Assembly: GCF_024753285.1 (NCBI RefSeq)
Contig: NZ_JANUGW010000001.1
Coordinates: 62,001 to 126,000 of the forward strand
Length of the DNA: 64,000 nt
DNA from: Massilia pinisoli
GTDB taxonomy: Bacteria; Pseudomonadota; Gammaproteobacteria; Burkholderiales; Burkholderiaceae_D
Direction: 5' to 3'
The notes beneath the pieces are model-generated. The model did no database searches. It had not been told where the DNA came from and was given only the letters and a program-made list of their open reading frames with translations. The position numbers were made by a program, and so were the translations under genes. Shown in pieces: positions 42,314 to 51,847 of the stretch (its first letter is position 1; each line of letters starts with the position of its first letter).

Positions 42314-43174
42314 TCAGGCGGCTGCAGCGCCCGGCGGCAGCGCGCGGCCGCCGCGGCGGCGGGCAATGCCCAGCGCGCCCAGGCCGAGCAAGAGGAGGGC
42401 GGCCGTGCCGGGCAGCGGCACGTGCACGTGCATCGCGAGGCCTTCGATGACGTCGTTCTGGCACGTCTCGCCCCAGTGCATCGCGAACGAGCTGTAGTCC
42501 AGCAGTTCCGAGCCGCTCAGGTCGATCTTGAAGGTGATAGTGCCGAGCGACGGCGTGTTCTTGTTCTGCGAGACGGTCCAGCTGCCGCCCAGGCCCGTGT
42601 CCTTCACGGTGCTCGACTTCGTGTTGACGGCAACTTCCTCATTCTCGCGGTAGTTGCACGCGGTGCCGCAGCTGATGTAGCTGTCGGAGTTGAGGATGTT
42701 CTGCGCATTCGTCGCGCCGTTCAGCGCGTACAGCTTGAACGTGCCGCCCGAATTGCTCCAGCGGTTGTTCAGTGCGAAACCGTAGTCCCACACGGTGCCT
42801 TTTGTTGCATCGTCGGTGGCGTAGTGGTTGGTGCTCGTACCGGCCGCGTTCCACGTGTCCGACAGGAAGACGTCGCCATAGCCGATACCCTTGCCGGTGG
42901 TGGGGTTGGTCGCCAGGCCGTCCTTGCCCCAGCTCGCGCTCACGCCCGCCTGGCCGGCGAAGCTCGTGTTGATGACGATGGTGAGGGCATTGCCGGCGCG
43001 CGTGATCGTCGCCTGCGAGATGTCGTAGGTGCTGCCGCCGATGACGTCGGCCGCGCCCTTGTTGTCGTAGCCGTAATAGGCGGTGGTCCCGGAATCGAGG
43101 ATCGTGGCCGCGCCCGCTTGGTTCGCACCAAGAACGAAAGTGGCCGCAGCGGCCAGCGTGATCGCACTCTTCAC
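42314..43174 (-). CDS. PEP-CTERM sorting domain protein (PLPGT variant)
   Basis: The 286-residue protein starts at GTG 43174 with GGGGGGATTCT upstream. It has a signal peptide (AITLAAAATFVLGANQAGA), a beta-rich Thr/Ser/Asn-rich body with four Cys, and a C-terminal sorting region: VPLPGTAALLLLGLGALGIA followed by RRR. The usual Pro-Glu-Pro is Pro-Leu-Pro here, and 12 residues (GGRALPPGAAAA) follow the basic cluster, longer than normal. It is presumably processed by exosortase/XrtA and released to the surface or matrix. Divergent from prsT. Confidence 0.82.
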   Translation of the reverse strand: MKSAITLAAAATFVLGANQAGAATILDSGTTAYYGYDNKGAADVIGGSTYDISQATITRAGNALTIVINTSFAGQAGVSASWGKDGLATNPTTGKGIGYGDVFLSDTWNAAGTSTNHYATDDATKGTVWDYGFALNNRWSNSGGTFKLYALNGATNAQNILNSDSYISCGTACNYRENEEVAVNTKSSTVKDTGLGGSWTVSQNKNTPSLGTITFKIDLSGSELLDYSSFAMHWGETCQNDVIEGLAMHVHVPLPGTAALLLLGLGALGIARRRGGRALPPGAAAA

Positions 43175-43207
43175 AGAATCCCCCCGATATTTACAGTTGA
43201 TGAGCTC

Positions 43208-43225
43208 AGCCGCGATCATGCCACA
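43208..43225 (-). promoter_or_regulatory. Possible sigma-54 promoter of PEP-CTERM gene
   Basis: On the minus strand TGTGGCATGATCGCGGCT has the invariant GG-N10-GC spacing of -24/-12 promoters, about 35 bases upstream of the GTG start. The flanks match poorly to TGGCAC-N5-TTGC. PEP-CTERM genes in XrtA systems are known to use RpoN with PrsK/PrsR, which gives the match some weight. Confidence 0.3.
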
Positions 43226-43306
43226 CATAAACTTAGCTTGTAAATAAATTATTCAATGTCAATAAGATACGTGATTTTTTTGCAACTGAACTGCGCACCG
43301 TCGTAT

Positions 43307-43330
43307 CGCCGCGATGCCCGGCGGTTTTTT
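43307..43330 (+). terminator. Intrinsic terminator-like hairpin in prsT leader
   Basis: CGCCG-CGATGCC-CGGCG (43307-43323) followed by a G and six T. It reads as a rho-independent terminator on the + strand, yet no + strand gene ends nearby and prsT starts 62 bases downstream. Either it blocks read-through into prsT or it acts as an attenuator if a promoter lies further upstream. Confidence 0.45.
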
Positions 43331-43392
43331 GCTTGCGTTATCCGGGCTTGCGCCACCAGAATATAAGATTGATCTATAACAATAAGTTTTCC

Positions 43393-46158
43393 ATGCCCAC
43401 CCGATCTTCCGCCGCCCTCCTGCTGGCCGTTGCCCTGGCAGCCACGCTCCCCGCCTGTCACCGGGAGACGGCGGACGAGCAGCGCGCGCATGCCGTGCAA
43501 CTGCGCAGCCAGGGCGATTTCCGCGCCGCGCTGATCGTCCTGAAGAACGCGCTGGACGCGGAGCCTGCCAGCACGGACACACGCTATCTGCTGGCCCGTA
43601 CCTACCTCGACCTGGGCGACAGCACGACGGCCGAGAAAGAGGCACGCCAGGCGTTGGACCGAGGCTATGCACGGGGCCCGGCGCTGGCCGCGCTGGCGGC
43701 CGCGCTGGTGATGGAAGGGCAGCACAAGAAGGCATTGGACGAGACGACCGGCGGCCCCGACGACCCGGCACTGGCTGCCGCGCGCGGCGATGCGTGGCTG
43801 GCGCTCGGCAAGAATGCCGAGGCGCGCGCCGCGTACGAGCATGCGCTGGAAAAACGGCCCGAGGATGCTGCGGCGCTCGTGGGCCTCGGCCGCCTCGCAA
43901 TGGTCGAGGGTCATGCGGACGTCGCGCAGGGCCTTGCGGACCGCGTGCTGGCACGCGATCCGCGCGACGTCGACGCATTGATGTTCGAGGCCGACCTCGC
44001 GCGCGCGAGCGACCATCCCGAGAGGGCGCTGGCCCTGTACGACCGCGTGCTGGCCGTGAGCCCCCAACACCGCACGGCGCACGTGGAAAAGGCGTACCTG
44101 GCGATCGGCCTGCATAAGCCGCAGTTGGCCCAGGCCGAGCTGGACCTCGCGGCGAAGGGCGCGCCGGGCAGCCTGCTCGTCGGCTACACGCAGGCGCTGC
44201 TCGACTATTCGACCGGAAAGCCGGAGGCCGCGCGCGACGTGCTGTACCGCGTGCTGAAAGCCGTGCCGGACCACATGCCCAGCGTGCTGCTGGCCGGCGC
44301 CGTCAATCTGAAGCTCGGCTCGAATTACCAGGCGGAGCAGTATTTCCGGCGCTACCTCGAACACAACCCGGCCAACGTCCACGCGCGCAAGATGCTGGCG
44401 CAGGCATTGATCGGTTCCGGCCACGCGGCCGAAGCACGTGCCGTGCTTGAGCCTGTGCTGGGCGCGTCGCAGGCCGACGCCCAGGTGCTGGGCCTCGCGG
44501 CGGACGCCGATATGCAGACGCGCCGCTTCGGCCAGGCGGCGGAGCTGTTCGCGCGCGCCAGCGAACTCGATGCGGCGTCCGCGTCGCTGCGTACCGGCCT
44601 CGGGCTGTCGCGCCTGGGCGACGGCGCGACGGACGATGCCGTGCGCGACCTCGAAGCGGCGACGCGGCTCGACAAGACGTCGACCGAGGCCGCCGAAGCG
44701 CTCGTGCAGGCGAACCTGAAGCTGGGCCGCCGTGACCAAGCGCTCGCCGCGGCGCAGGCGCTGGAACGCGCCCAACCCGGCAAGGCACTGGCGTATGCGC
44801 TCGAGGGCCAGGTGCTCGCCATCCAGGGCAAGGCCGATGCGGCCGGCGCCGCCTTCGCGCACGCACTGCAGATCGACCCCGCGTACTACCGCGCGGCCGC
44901 CGGCCTCGCGCAGCTCGCCAGTGACGCGAGCCGGCCTGCGCAGGCGCGCCAGATCCTGCTGGATTTCCTCGGCCGGAACAAGACGAGCGTCGACGCGATG
45001 GCCGGCCTCGCGGCGCTGGCCGAGCAGGCGCACGAACCGGCGCAAGTCACGCACTGGCTCGAACAGGCGGCCGCCGTGGACCCGCGCGCGATCGGACCTG
45101 GCGTCGACCTGTGCGCGCAATACCTGCGCACGCAGCAGCCGGACAAGGCGCTGGACCTGGCGCGCCGGTTGCAGGTGAGCCACCCGGAAGATCCGGACCT
45201 GCTCGACCTGCTGGGCAAGGCGCAGCTGGCGCGGGGCGATATCGCCGGCGCGCTGGAATCGTACAAGCAGCTGGCGCAGGCGCTGCCGCGGTCCGCGCCG
45301 GCGCTGATGCAGGTGGCGTCGCTGCGCCTGCTGATGAAGAACACGACGCAGGCCGAGGACGACTTGAAGAGCGTGCTTGCGATCCAGCCCGACTTCCCGT
45401 CGGCGCAGCTGGAACTGGCCGAGCTGTACGTGCGCAAGGGCTCGCACGATCTCGCGCTGATGATCGCCGAGCGGATGCAGAGGGCGCATCCGCAGGGCGC
45501 GGCCGGCTTCCAGCTGCAGGGCGACATCCTGATGGCGAAGCGCCAGCCGGCGGCCGCGCTGGCGGCGTTCGAGCACGCGTCCAGCCTGCATGCGACGAAC
45601 GAGCTCGCGATCAAGATCGACAACGCGCTGCGCCAGGCCGGCCGCGTGGCGGACGCCGATGGCCGCCTCGCGAAATGGCTCGCGGCGCACCCGGACGACG
45701 TGCGGGTGCTCGCGTACCGCGCGCAGGTATGGATGGCGGCCGGCGACTTCAAGCGCGCGGCCGCGCAGATGGAAGACGTCGTGCGGCGCCAGCCGGACAA
45801 TCCCGTCGCGCTGAACAACCTGGCCGCGTGCTACCAGGCGCTGGGCGACGCGCGCGCGCTCGCGACGGCGGAAGCGGCGCTGCGCAGCGCCCCGAAACGG
45901 CCGGACGTGATGGACACGGTGGGCTGGATCCTCGTCGCCAAGGGCGACACGGCGCGCGCCTTGCCGCTGCTGCGCGAAGCCCACACGCTCGCGCCGGCGG
46001 CGCGCGACATCCGTTATCACCTGGCGGTCGCGCTAGCGGCCAGCGGCGACAAGGCCGCGGCGCGGGCGGAACTGGATGGCCTGCTGGCGGGCGACATGCG
46101 GTTCGCCGAGGCCGAGGAGGCGCGCAAGCTGATGGCGCGGCTGAAGTCGGGCGGTTGA
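43393..46158 (+). CDS. prsT: PEP-CTERM system TPR-repeat lipoprotein PrsT
   Basis: The 921-residue lipoprotein has a signal with lipobox LPAC (about residue 22). Almost the whole mature protein is TPR repeats (for example SQGDFRAALIVLKNALDAEP, PADVHARKM-type NPANVHARKMLAQAL and DNPVALNNLAACYQALGDAR). Size and lipobox match PrsT, the TPR protein that accompanies exosortase XrtA and exopolysaccharide loci. Here it lies beside a single PEP-CTERM substrate and away from the rest of that machinery. The upstream region (43175-43392) is unusually AT-rich. Confidence 0.88.
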   Translation: MPTRSSAALLLAVALAATLPACHRETADEQRAHAVQLRSQGDFRAALIVLKNALDAEPASTDTRYLLARTYLDLGDSTTAEKEARQALDRGYARGPALAALAAALVMEGQHKKALDETTGGPDDPALAAARGDAWLALGKNAEARAAYEHALEKRPEDAAALVGLGRLAMVEGHADVAQGLADRVLARDPRDVDALMFEADLARASDHPERALALYDRVLAVSPQHRTAHVEKAYLAIGLHKPQLAQAELDLAAKGAPGSLLVGYTQALLDYSTGKPEAARDVLYRVLKAVPDHMPSVLLAGAVNLKLGSNYQAEQYFRRYLEHNPANVHARKMLAQALIGSGHAAEARAVLEPVLGASQADAQVLGLAADADMQTRRFGQAAELFARASELDAASASLRTGLGLSRLGDGATDDAVRDLEAATRLDKTSTEAAEALVQANLKLGRRDQALAAAQALERAQPGKALAYALEGQVLAIQGKADAAGAAFAHALQIDPAYYRAAAGLAQLASDASRPAQARQILLDFLGRNKTSVDAMAGLAALAEQAHEPAQVTHWLEQAAAVDPRAIGPGVDLCAQYLRTQQPDKALDLARRLQVSHPEDPDLLDLLGKAQLARGDIAGALESYKQLAQALPRSAPALMQVASLRLLMKNTTQAEDDLKSVLAIQPDFPSAQLELAELYVRKGSHDLALMIAERMQRAHPQGAAGFQLQGDILMAKRQPAAALAAFEHASSLHATNELAIKIDNALRQAGRVADADGRLAKWLAAHPDDVRVLAYRAQVWMAAGDFKRAAAQMEDVVRRQPDNPVALNNLAACYQALGDARALATAEAALRSAPKRPDVMDTVGWILVAKGDTARALPLLREAHTLAPAARDIRYHLAVALAASGDKAAARAELDGLLAGDMRFAEAEEARKLMARLKSGG

Positions 46159-46164
46159 CGCGCA

Positions 46165-46737
46165 CTAAGCGGACGGCGTCCAGCCGAGCCGCTCCTCAAT
46201 GAGGCCATGGTACAGCGTGCGGATGTCAACCGGGATTCTGCGCACGTACGCTTCCGCGTGCGCGCGCGCGTCGCCCGCGAGCCCATCCAGGTAGGCGACC
46301 GCCTCGTGCGCGCTGGGCGCGCGTTCGCTGACGCCGGCGAACTTCGCGGGCAGCGCCGTCCACACGGCCGCTTCCACGTCGTGCGCCCGCATCCACGCCG
46401 CAATGTCCGCCACGACGGCGGCCGGCGTCGGCGCGGGCAGGCCTGGCGGCACGGGGTCGGGCAGGCTGCCCACCCATTGCGGCGACTCCGGCCGGATCTT
46501 TTCGCGTGCGCGCAGCATCTCGCGTGCGTCGGCGAGGTCGGTCGTGTCCAGCAGCGCCCACCGCGTCGGCTGAGGGGGCGCCGTCGCGTGCAGCACGAGG
46601 GCCGGCTCGTCGCTGTCGTCGCTGTCGCGCACGAATTCCAGCGGCAACATCGGACCGTCCGGGCGCCAGTCCGACGCGAGCCGTAACGGTCCGGGTTCCC
46701 AGCTCAACGAACCCCACGCAATGCACACGATCTTCAC
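46165..46737 (-). CDS. Conserved hypothetical protein, possible GGCT-like fold
   Basis: The 190-residue protein begins MKIVCIAWGSLSWEPGPLRL. The W/Y-GSL motif at the end of the first strand and the later PLEFVRDS and RWALLDTTDLADAREMLRARE resemble the gamma-glutamylcyclotransferase-like superfamily, but I cannot identify the catalytic Glu with confidence. No signal peptide; cytoplasmic. Converges on prsT with 6 bases between stops. Confidence 0.65.
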   Translation of the reverse strand: MKIVCIAWGSLSWEPGPLRLASDWRPDGPMLPLEFVRDSDDSDEPALVLHATAPPQPTRWALLDTTDLADAREMLRAREKIRPESPQWVGSLPDPVPPGLPAPTPAAVVADIAAWMRAHDVEAAVWTALPAKFAGVSERAPSAHEAVAYLDGLAGDARAHAEAYVRRIPVDIRTLYHGLIEERLGWTPSA

Positions 46738-46866
46738 GCATCACTCCTTCCGCAAACAAGCCCGTCCGGATCATTCTAGCGGGACGCGCGTAACATACTG
46801 TATCGTTGCCGTGCGCCGCATGCTCCGGCGCTTTCCTGTTATCAACTCTGTGCGACGGAGGCGATT

Positions 46867-48387
46867 GTGGACGAGACCGAAGTATTGATCGCGGGCGCCG
46901 GACCGACCGGCCTCGTACTGGCCCTGTGGCTCGTACGCCAGGGCGTGAAGGTGCGCATCGTGGACCGCAGCGAGGGCCCCGGCACGAGTTCGCGCGCGAT
47001 GGCCGTGCAGGCGCGTACGTTGGAGCTGTACCGCCAGCTGGACCTCGCGGACGAGATCGTAGCCGGCGGCTTGCGCAACCCGGCCATCAATTTATGGGTG
47101 AAAGGCGAACGGCGCGCGCGCCTGTCGTTCCGCGACGCGGGCCGCGAGTTGACGCCGTTTCCGTTCGTGCTGATCTACCCGCAGGACCGGCACGAGCGCG
47201 TGCTCGTGCGCCACCTGGAAGAAGCGGGTGTGCGCGTCGAGCGCAATACGGAATTGCTCGGCTTCGAGCAGGGCGCGGGCGGTGTCGTCGCGCGCCTCCG
47301 CGGGCCCGCGGGCGAATCGGTCTGCAACGCCGCGTGGCTGGCCGGCTGCGACGGCGCCCATTCCATCGTCCGGCATCAGCTGGGCACCGGCTTTGAAGGT
47401 GGCACGTACGAGCACACGTTCTACGTGGCCGACGTCGAGGTGACCGGGCCGTCCGCGAACGGCGAGATCCACCTGTCGCTGGAGGACGGCGACTTCGCCG
47501 CGCTGTTCGCCTACGACCAGCACGGCAGCGCGCGCCTCGTCGGCGCCGTGCGCGACGAGGAAGTCCGCAAGGGGAACGAGCTCGCGTTCGACGACGTGCG
47601 CCAGCGCGCGATCACGAGCCTCGGGCTAACGATCGATAACGTCAACTGGTTTTCCACGTACCGCGTGCACCACCGCATCGCGGGGCAGTTCCGTGTCGGG
47701 CGCGCGCTGCTGCTGGGCGATGCGGCCCACGTGCACAGTCCCGCGGGCGGCCAGGGCATGAACACGGGCATCGGCGACGCCGTCAACCTGGCGTGGAAAC
47801 TGGCGCACGTGTTGCGAGGCCGCGCGCCGGAGTCGCTGATCGACAGCTACGATGTCGAGCGCAAGGCGTTCGCCCGCAAGCTGGTCGAGACGACGGACCG
47901 CGCGTTCTCGTTCGTGATCGCGGAGGGTGGCTTCGCCGACTTCGTGCGCACCCGGATCGCGCCGCTGTTCGCGTCGGCCGCCTACGGCATCGAGCCGATC
48001 CGCGCCTTCATGTTCCGCGTGCTGTCGCAGATGGGCGTCCATTATCCCGACAGCCCGCTGTCCGCCGGCAGCGCGGGTCACGTGAAAGGCGGCGAGCGCC
48101 TGCCGTGGACGGGCAACGGCGGCCCGGACAACCATGCGCCGTTGTCCGCCATCGCCTGGCAGGTGCACGTGTACGGCACCGTGCGGCCGGAGTTGGCCGC
48201 GTGGTGCGCCCGGCGCGGTGTGGCGCTGCATCATGCCGAATGGTGCGACGCGTGCCAGGCGGCCGGCCTCGCGCGCGACGCCGCGTACCTCGTGCGGCCC
48301 GACACCTACGTTGCGCTGGCCGACCGCGACGGGAACCCGGACGCGCTCGAGCGGTATGTCGTCGAGCGCGGCATCCGCCCGGCCTAG
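46867..48387 (+). CDS. FAD-dependent aromatic monooxygenase (PheA/TfdB/MhpA type)
   Basis: The 506-residue protein starts at GTG 46867 with ACGGAGGCGATT upstream. FAD-binding motifs are [17 protein letters not shown] at the N-terminus, the DG motif in [12 protein letters not shown] and the GD motif [21 protein letters not shown]. These group A flavoprotein hydroxylases use NAD(P)H and O2 on phenols or polyketides. A short C-terminal thioredoxin-like tail domain appears present ([14 protein letters not shown]). The substrate is unknown and no ring-cleavage genes are nearby. Stop shares CTAG with metE. Confidence 0.87.
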   Translation: MDETEVLIAGAGPTGLVLALWLVRQGVKVRIVDRSEGPGTSSRAMAVQARTLELYRQLDLADEIVAGGLRNPAINLWVKGERRARLSFRDAGRELTPFPFVLIYPQDRHERVLVRHLEEAGVRVERNTELLGFEQGAGGVVARLRGPAGESVCNAAWLAGCDGAHSIVRHQLGTGFEGGTYEHTFYVADVEVTGPSANGEIHLSLEDGDFAALFAYDQHGSARLVGAVRDEEVRKGNELAFDDVRQRAITSLGLTIDNVNWFSTYRVHHRIAGQFRVGRALLLGDAAHVHSPAGGQGMNTGIGDAVNLAWKLAHVLRGRAPESLIDSYDVERKAFARKLVETTDRAFSFVIAEGGFADFVRTRIAPLFASAAYGIEPIRAFMFRVLSQMGVHYPDSPLSAGSAGHVKGGERLPWTGNGGPDNHAPLSAIAWQVHVYGTVRPELAAWCARRGVALHHAEWCDACQAAGLARDAAYLVRPDTYVALADRDGNPDALERYVVERGIRPA

Positions 48388-50741
48388 GCGGCGCGCGCAT
48401 CAAAGCCGTCGCGTTCCGCGCGCAGCAGCCGCGCCGCCGCCACCATATTGCGCAGCGCGGCCTCCGTTTCCGGCCAGGCACGCGTCTTGAGGCCGCAGTC
48501 CGGGTTCACCCACAGGCGCTCGGCCGGCACGACGGCCGCCGCCTTGCGCAGCAGGCGCACCATGTCGCGCGTCGCGGGCACGCGCGGCGAGTGGATGTCG
48601 TACACGCCGGGACCGATCTCGTTCGGATACGCGAACGCGCCGAAGCCCGCCAGCAGTTCCATGTCGGAGCGGCTCGTCTCGATCGTGATGACGTCGGCGT
48701 CGAGCGCGGCGATCGCCGGCAGGATGTCGTTGAACTCGGCATAGCACATATGCGTGTGGATCTGGGTGCCGTCCCCGACGCCGCTCGCGGCGATGCGGAA
48801 GGCGCGGCCGGCCCAGTCGAGGTAGGCGTCGCGTCCGGCGCGGCGCAGCGGCAAGCCTTCGCGCAGCGCCGGTTCGTCGATCTGCACGATGCCGATGCCG
48901 TTGCTCTCCAGGTCGCGCACCTCTGCGCGGATCGCGAGCGCGATCTGGGCGCAGGTGAGGGCGCGTGGCTGGTCGTCGCGCACGAACGACCATTGCAGGA
49001 TCGTGACGGGTCCCGTCAGCATGCCCTTCATCGGCCGGCGCGTGAGGCTTTGCGCATACGCGGCCCACGCGACCGTCATCGGCGCAGGGCGGGCGACGTC
49101 ACCGTACAGCACCGGCGGCTTCACGCAGCGCGAGCCATACGACTGCACCCAGCCGTTGGCGCTGAACGCGAAGCCGTCCAGCTGTTCGCCGAAGTATTCG
49201 ACCATGTCGTTGCGCTCCGCCTCGCCGTGCACGAGGACGTCCAGCCCGAGCGCTTCCTGCACGTGCACGGCGTGGGCGATCTCGGTGCGCATCGCCTGGT
49301 CGTATGCGGCGTCCGCCAGGTCGCCTCGGCGCCAGGCGGCGCGGGCCGCGCGGATGGCGGGTGTCTGCGGGAACGAGCCGATCGTCGTCGTGGGGTAGGC
49401 GGGCAGGCCGAAGCGGGCCTGCTGCACGGCCTGGCGCTGGGCGAACGGCGACGCGCGGCGGTCCGCATCGGACGGCAGGGCCGCGAGCGCGGCGGCGACG
49501 TCGGGCCGCGACACACGCGGGCTCGCATGCCGGGATGCCAAGGCCGCGCGCGCCGTGGCCAGGTCGGCCGCGACGGACTGTTCGCCGTCCGTCAACGCCT
49601 GTTTCAGGATGCGCAGCTCGTCCAGCTTTTCGCGCGCACCGGCGAGCCATGTCCGCAGCTGGGCGTCGAGCGCCGCGTCGTGCGCCAGTGTGAACGGCAC
49701 GTGCAGCAGCGAGCATGACGGCGCCAGCCACAGGTTGCCGGCGCGGCGGTCGATCACGGGACGCAGTCGCGCGAGGCAGGCATCCAGGTCGGTGCGCCAG
49801 ATGTTGCGGCCATCGACGATGCCGACCGACAGCACCTTGTGCGGCGGCAGCCAGTCGGCGACGGAGCGCAGTTCTTCGGGCGCGCGCACGCCGTCCACGT
49901 GCAGGCCCGCGACGGGCAGCTTGCAGGCGAGGCTCAGGTGTTCTTGCAGCGGCGAGAAGTAGGTCGCGAGCAGCAGCGGCACGCCGGCGCCGTGCAGCAG
50001 GTGGTAGGCGCGCTCGAACGCGAGCGACCAGTCGCCCGGCAGGTCGAGGCCGAGGATCGGTTCGTCCAGCTGGACCCACTCTGCGCCCGCGGCCTTCAGG
50101 CGCGCCAGTAAATCGCAGTAGTGCGGCAGCAGGGCGTCGAGCAGGCCGAGGCGATCGGCGCCGTCCTTCGCCTTGCCGAGCCACAGGAACGACAGCGGGC
50201 CGACCAGCGTGACCTTGACGGGATGGCCCAGCGCGCGCGCCTCGGCCACCTGGTCCAGCAGGCGCTGCGGCGCGAGGGTGAAGCGGGTCGCCGCATCGAA
50301 TTCCGGCACGAGGTAGTGGTAGTTCGTGTCGAACCACTTCGTCATTTCCAGTGCGGGCTTGCCGTGCGCGTCGCTGCCGTTTGCGTCACCACTGTGTGCG
50401 TGGCCGCAGCCGCACGCGTCCTGCGCTTCCGTCGCGACGCCGCGGGCCAGCGTGAACAGCCGTTCCAGCGGCGTCTCGGCGCCCGTGAAGCCGAAGCGCG
50501 CGGGGGCGCAGCCGAACAGCAGCACGTGGTCGACGACCTGGTCGTACAGCGCGAAGTCGCCCACGCTGACGAAATCGAGGCCCGCGGCGCGCTGCTCGGC
50601 CCAGTGGCGCGCGCGCAGTCCGGCCGCGACGGCTTCCAGTTCCTGCTGGCCGATTTCGCCGCGCCAGTGGCGCTCCAGTGCAAATTTCAGTTCGCGCTGG
50701 GCGCCGATGCGGGGATAGCCGAGAATATGAGTTTTGATCAT
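48384..50741 (-). CDS. metE: Cobalamin-independent methionine synthase
   Basis: The 785-residue MetE transfers the methyl group from 5-methyltetrahydropteroyl-polyglutamate to homocysteine. The N-terminus [22 protein letters not shown] and [17 protein letters not shown] are typical, and the zinc ligands are in [11 protein letters not shown] and [10 protein letters not shown]. Residues ~104-128 contain an extra segment rich in Cys, His and Gly ([10 protein letters not shown]) before the conserved EMTKWF block. It is roughly 15-20 residues longer than the E. coli linker, judged from memory. Divergent from metR, its usual activator. Confidence 0.94.
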   Translation of the reverse strand: MIKTHILGYPRIGAQRELKFALERHWRGEIGQQELEAVAAGLRARHWAEQRAAGLDFVSVGDFALYDQVVDHVLLFGCAPARFGFTGAETPLERLFTLARGVATEAQDACGCGHAHSGDANGSDAHGKPALEMTKWFDTNYHYLVPEFDAATRFTLAPQRLLDQVAEARALGHPVKVTLVGPLSFLWLGKAKDGADRLGLLDALLPHYCDLLARLKAAGAEWVQLDEPILGLDLPGDWSLAFERAYHLLHGAGVPLLLATYFSPLQEHLSLACKLPVAGLHVDGVRAPEELRSVADWLPPHKVLSVGIVDGRNIWRTDLDACLARLRPVIDRRAGNLWLAPSCSLLHVPFTLAHDAALDAQLRTWLAGAREKLDELRILKQALTDGEQSVAADLATARAALASRHASPRVSRPDVAAALAALPSDADRRASPFAQRQAVQQARFGLPAYPTTTIGSFPQTPAIRAARAAWRRGDLADAAYDQAMRTEIAHAVHVQEALGLDVLVHGEAERNDMVEYFGEQLDGFAFSANGWVQSYGSRCVKPPVLYGDVARPAPMTVAWAAYAQSLTRRPMKGMLTGPVTILQWSFVRDDQPRALTCAQIALAIRAEVRDLESNGIGIVQIDEPALREGLPLRRAGRDAYLDWAGRAFRIAASGVGDGTQIHTHMCYAEFNDILPAIAALDADVITIETSRSDMELLAGFGAFAYPNEIGPGVYDIHSPRVPATRDMVRLLRKAAAVVPAERLWVNPDCGLKTRAWPETEAALRNMVAAARLLRAERDGFDARAA

Positions 50742-50794
50742 GTTGTTGTCTTATCTGGATGAATGATACTTGTCATGATCGGTGAGCGGCCCCC

Positions 50795-50812
50795 ATAATT
50801 CAAACGAATTAT
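50795..50812. promoter_or_regulatory. Palindrome between metE and metR
   Basis: Perfect inverted repeat ATAATTC-AAAC-GAATTAT in the 96-base metE-metR gap. A LysR-type binding site is expected here. The half-site polarity (TTC-N4-GAA) is the reverse of the classical MetR consensus TGAA-N5-TTCA, so it may be a variant or a different element. Confidence 0.45.
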
Positions 50813-50837
50813 TTTTCTGACCAGATGAATTCCGCTC

Positions 50838-51776
50838 ATGCCCACCTCGATCCTCGACCTGCGCCACCTGCGCACCTTGCTGGCCCTCCTTGAAGCGGGG
50901 AGCGTGTCGCGCGCCGCGGCGCTGCAGAACGTGACGCAGTCCGCGCTGTCGCACCAGTTGAAGGCGCTGGAAGAGTTCTATGGCCTCACGTTGTTCGAGC
51001 GGAAGTCGGCGCCCGTGTCGTTCACGCCCGCGGGGCGCCGGCTGCTGGACCTGGCGCAGGCCGTGATCCCCGCCGTGGAAAAGGCAGAGCGCGACATTGC
51101 CCGCCTCGGGGGCCACGGCGCGGGCAAGATGCGCATCGCCGTCGAATGCCACACGTGTTTCGACTGGCTGATGCCGTCGATGGACGCGCTGCGGCTGCGC
51201 TGGCCGGAGGTCGAGCAGGACATCGTGTCCGGCTTCCAGTCCGACCCCGTCGGCCTGCTGCACCAGGACCGGGCCGACGTCGCGATCGTGTCCGAGGTCG
51301 ACGCGGACGAGCGCGACGTCCAGGTGCACCCGCTGTTCGAGTTCGACATCGTCGCCATCCTCCCGCTGGGCCATCCGCTGCTGGCGCACGACCACCTGGA
51401 AGCGGCCGATTTCGCCGGCCAGACGTTGATCACGTATCCCGTGCCGGACGAGATGCTGGACCTCGTGCGCCAGGTGCTGCGCCCGGCCGGCGTGGAGCCG
51501 CCGCGGCGCACGACCGAGCTGACGGTCGCGATGCTGCAGCTCGTGGCGAGCGGGCGCGGATTCGCGGCGTTGCCGCTGTGGGCCGTGCAAACGTATCTGC
51601 AGCGGGGCTATGTGGCGCAGCAGCGCATCGGCGCGCATGGGTTGACGGGCCGCCTGTACGCCGTCACGCGGCGACCGGCGGAAGGCTCGGGCCGCGACGA
51701 CGCCTACCTGGACGACTTCGTGCAGGTGATGCGCGAGACGTCGCTGCGCACCTTGCCCGGCATCCGGCTGTTGTAA
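50838..51776 (+). CDS. metR: LysR-family regulator MetR
   Basis: The 312-residue LysR-type protein begins TSILDLRHLRTLLALLEAGS with helix-turn-helix SVSRAAALQNVTQSALSHQLKALEEF. The effector domain starts MRIAVECHTCFDWLMPSMDALR, characteristic of MetR, which senses homocysteine and activates metE and related genes. The divergent pairing with metE across 96 bases confirms the assignment. Confidence 0.9.
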   Translation: MPTSILDLRHLRTLLALLEAGSVSRAAALQNVTQSALSHQLKALEEFYGLTLFERKSAPVSFTPAGRRLLDLAQAVIPAVEKAERDIARLGGHGAGKMRIAVECHTCFDWLMPSMDALRLRWPEVEQDIVSGFQSDPVGLLHQDRADVAIVSEVDADERDVQVHPLFEFDIVAILPLGHPLLAHDHLEAADFAGQTLITYPVPDEMLDLVRQVLRPAGVEPPRRTTELTVAMLQLVASGRGFAALPLWAVQTYLQRGYVAQQRIGAHGLTGRLYAVTRRPAEGSGRDDAYLDDFVQVMRETSLRTLPGIRLL

Positions 51777-51847
51777 GCGCGCGCCGGGTCATCCGTGCGT
51801 CATCGGGATCGCTTATAGTAACGCAGACAATATTATGGAGAGCATAC

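Noticed and set aside
43249..46020. 923-codon open frame on - opposite prsT
   Set aside because: Antisense shadow of a TPR gene; composition is Arg/Val/His-rich and no family is recognisable.
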